Part shown: positions 63,025-64,000 of the stretch, piece after piece
Numbering within the stretch: the first letter of the stretch is position 1
Layout: each line of letters opens with the position of its first letter
From: Mesorhizobium sp. DCY119
GTDB taxonomy: Bacteria > Pseudomonadota > Alphaproteobacteria > Rhizobiales > Rhizobiaceae
Assembly (NCBI RefSeq): GCF_003590645.1
Contig: NZ_CP031834.1
Location: 1,984,501 to 2,048,500 of the forward strand
Direction of reading: 5' to 3'
Length of the DNA: 64,000 bases
Translations under genes and position numbers: made by a program
The notes under the pieces: generated by a model
What the model was told of the DNA's origin: nothing
The model's input: only the letters and a program-made list of their open reading frames with translations
Database searches by the model: none

Positions 63025-64000
63025 ATGCGGGTAACTTTAGATTCCCTGGTAGATACATTGAAGGCCGCTGCCGAATCCAGCCGGCTGCGCATTCTTGCGC
63101 TGCTTTCGCGCGGCGACCTCACCGTGTCGGACCTAACCGAAATCCTCAACCAGTCGCAGCCGCGCGTTTCGCGGCACTTGAAGCTGCTGCTCGAAGCCGG
63201 GTTGATCGGCCGTTATCAGGAAGGGTCGTGGGCCTTCTTCCGCGTTTCGGATTCGGATGTCGCGCGCGATTTCGTGCATGGCCTGGTGGCTCGCGTCCAT
63301 GACGGCGACCCGCAGATCGAGCGCGATCTGGAGCGGCTGGTGTCGGTGAAGCGCAAGCGGCAGGAGCGGGCGACCGAATATTTCAGCGAAAACGCTGCAA
63401 GCTGGGACGAAATTCGCTCGCTGCATGTGCCCGACCGCGCCGTCGAGACCGCACTTCTCAAGCTGGTCGGCAAGCGCCCGTTCCAGTCGATGCTCGATCT
63501 CGGCACCGGCACCGGCCGGTTGCTGGAAATCTTCGCGCCGCTCTATCGCCGCGGCATCGGCATCGATATGTCGCGCGAGATGCTGACGGTGGCGCGGGCC
63601 AATCTCGACAAGGCCGGCGTTTCCAACGCGCAGGTGCGGCAGGGCGATATTTTTGCGCCGCCGGTCGAGCGCGATTCCTTCGATCTCGTCACCATGCATC
63701 AGGTTCTGCATTATCTCGATGATCCCGCGTCGGCCATTCGCGAGGCCGCCCGGCTGTTGCGCCCGGCCGGCCGGCTGGTGATCGTCGATTTCGCGCCGCA
63801 TACGCTGGAGTTCCTGCGCGAGGAGCATGCGCATATGCGTCTCGGCTTCTCCGATCGTCAGATCGAGGAGTGGTTCGCCGAGGCCGGCCTTGATCTCGAA
63901 GAAACGCAGGATTTCGAGCCACGCGGCGGCTCCGAAGCCAAGCTCACCGTCAAACTCTGGCTCGGTCGTGACCGTCGCCTGCTGATTGCCGACCCCATAC
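63025..64000 (+). CDS. ArsR-type regulator fused to a SAM-dependent methyltransferase domain (SahR-like), partial
   Basis: An open frame of 325 codons runs off the right edge. Residues about 1-85 are an ArsR winged helix: SSRLRILALLSRGDLTVSDL, then EILNQSQPRVSRHLKLLLEAGLI as recognition helix. From about 145 a class I methyltransferase follows: MLDLGTGTGRLLEIFAP (SAM loop), GIGIDMSREMLTVARANL and FDLVTMHQVLHYLDDP. This fusion is typical of the regulator next to metF/metH in rhizobia and of SahR, which senses S-adenosylhomocysteine and controls the methionine cycle. The next gene (metF?) is outside the window. Confidence 0.85.
   Translation, partial: MRVTLDSLVDTLKAAAESSRLRILALLSRGDLTVSDLTEILNQSQPRVSRHLKLLLEAGLIGRYQEGSWAFFRVSDSDVARDFVHGLVARVHDGDPQIERDLERLVSVKRKRQERATEYFSENAASWDEIRSLHVPDRAVETALLKLVGKRPFQSMLDLGTGTGRLLEIFAPLYRRGIGIDMSREMLTVARANLDKAGVSNAQVRQGDIFAPPVERDSFDLVTMHQVLHYLDDPASAIREAARLLRPAGRLVIVDFAPHTLEFLREEHAHMRLGFSDRQIEEWFAEAGLDLEETQDFEPRGGSEAKLTVKLWLGRDRRLLIADPI

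Overview
The window is about 62% GC and tightly packed. Its gene content points to an alphaproteobacterium of the Rhizobiales, most likely Mesorhizobium or a close Phyllobacteriaceae relative. The evidence is the PreTA/RutR/beta-alanine aminotransferase pyrimidine cluster, the MttB/dimethylglycine-dehydrogenase-type betaine genes, two CysTWA sulfate importers, an ArsR-methyltransferase regulator, and rhizobial-looking palindromic intergenic repeats. The genus is inferred from gene content, not from a marker gene. I saw no rRNA, tRNA, CRISPR array, integrase or transposase.

Layout. 1-825: the end of a RES/Xre-type toxin-antitoxin pair. 0.9-15.3 kb: a sulfur block. It holds small proteins, an LLM flavin monooxygenase, an FAD/NAD(P)-binding protein, an Rrf2 regulator, and two complete sbp-cysT-cysW-cysA importers separated by an alpha/beta hydrolase. 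Four 17-bp sites of the form TCTA-N9-TAGA sit 23-43 nt upstream of start codons in this block, two of them in front of unlisted 50-residue proteins. They suggest an undescribed sulfur-linked regulon, and the local Rrf2 protein is the obvious candidate regulator. 15.7-23.5 kb: penicillin-binding protein 1C and a giant alpha-2-macroglobulin, the classic pbpC-yfhM pair.

24.0-35.2 kb: a peptide/opine-type ABC importer with a Tat-exported binding protein and a double ATPase carrying an unusual C-terminal extension. It is followed by an MttB-family methyltransferase and a dimethylglycine/sarcosine dehydrogenase-like flavoprotein; together these look like uptake and demethylation of a quaternary or methylated amine. 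35.3-36.3 kb: a small exported protein and a ParDE module. 36.4-49.3 kb: reductive pyrimidine catabolism (PreT, PreA, RutR, beta-alanine:pyruvate aminotransferase, beta-ureidopropionase-type amidohydrolase) plus an NMT1/THI5-type ABC importer. It is interrupted by an Rrf2-AhpD-DoxX redox operon and an EthD-type protein. RutR-like boxes lie before preT and between rutR and the aminotransferase. No dihydropyrimidinase gene is present.

49.4-64 kb: mostly housekeeping and accessory metabolism. It includes an endonuclease/phosphatase-family protein, a ThDP enzyme with a CoA-transferase, a lysophospholipase-like hydrolase, an ABC-2 exporter, EttA, Tam, a KAS III-like enzyme, an ICMT-family methyltransferase, a MOSC protein, a MORN-type protein, DUF2293 and TrmO. 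It ends in an ArsR-methyltransferase regulator cut by the window edge. Five palindromic intergenic repeats (about 15.5, 17.9, 32.6, 46.1 and 50.6 kb) and one fragment (11.2 kb) share sequence blocks.
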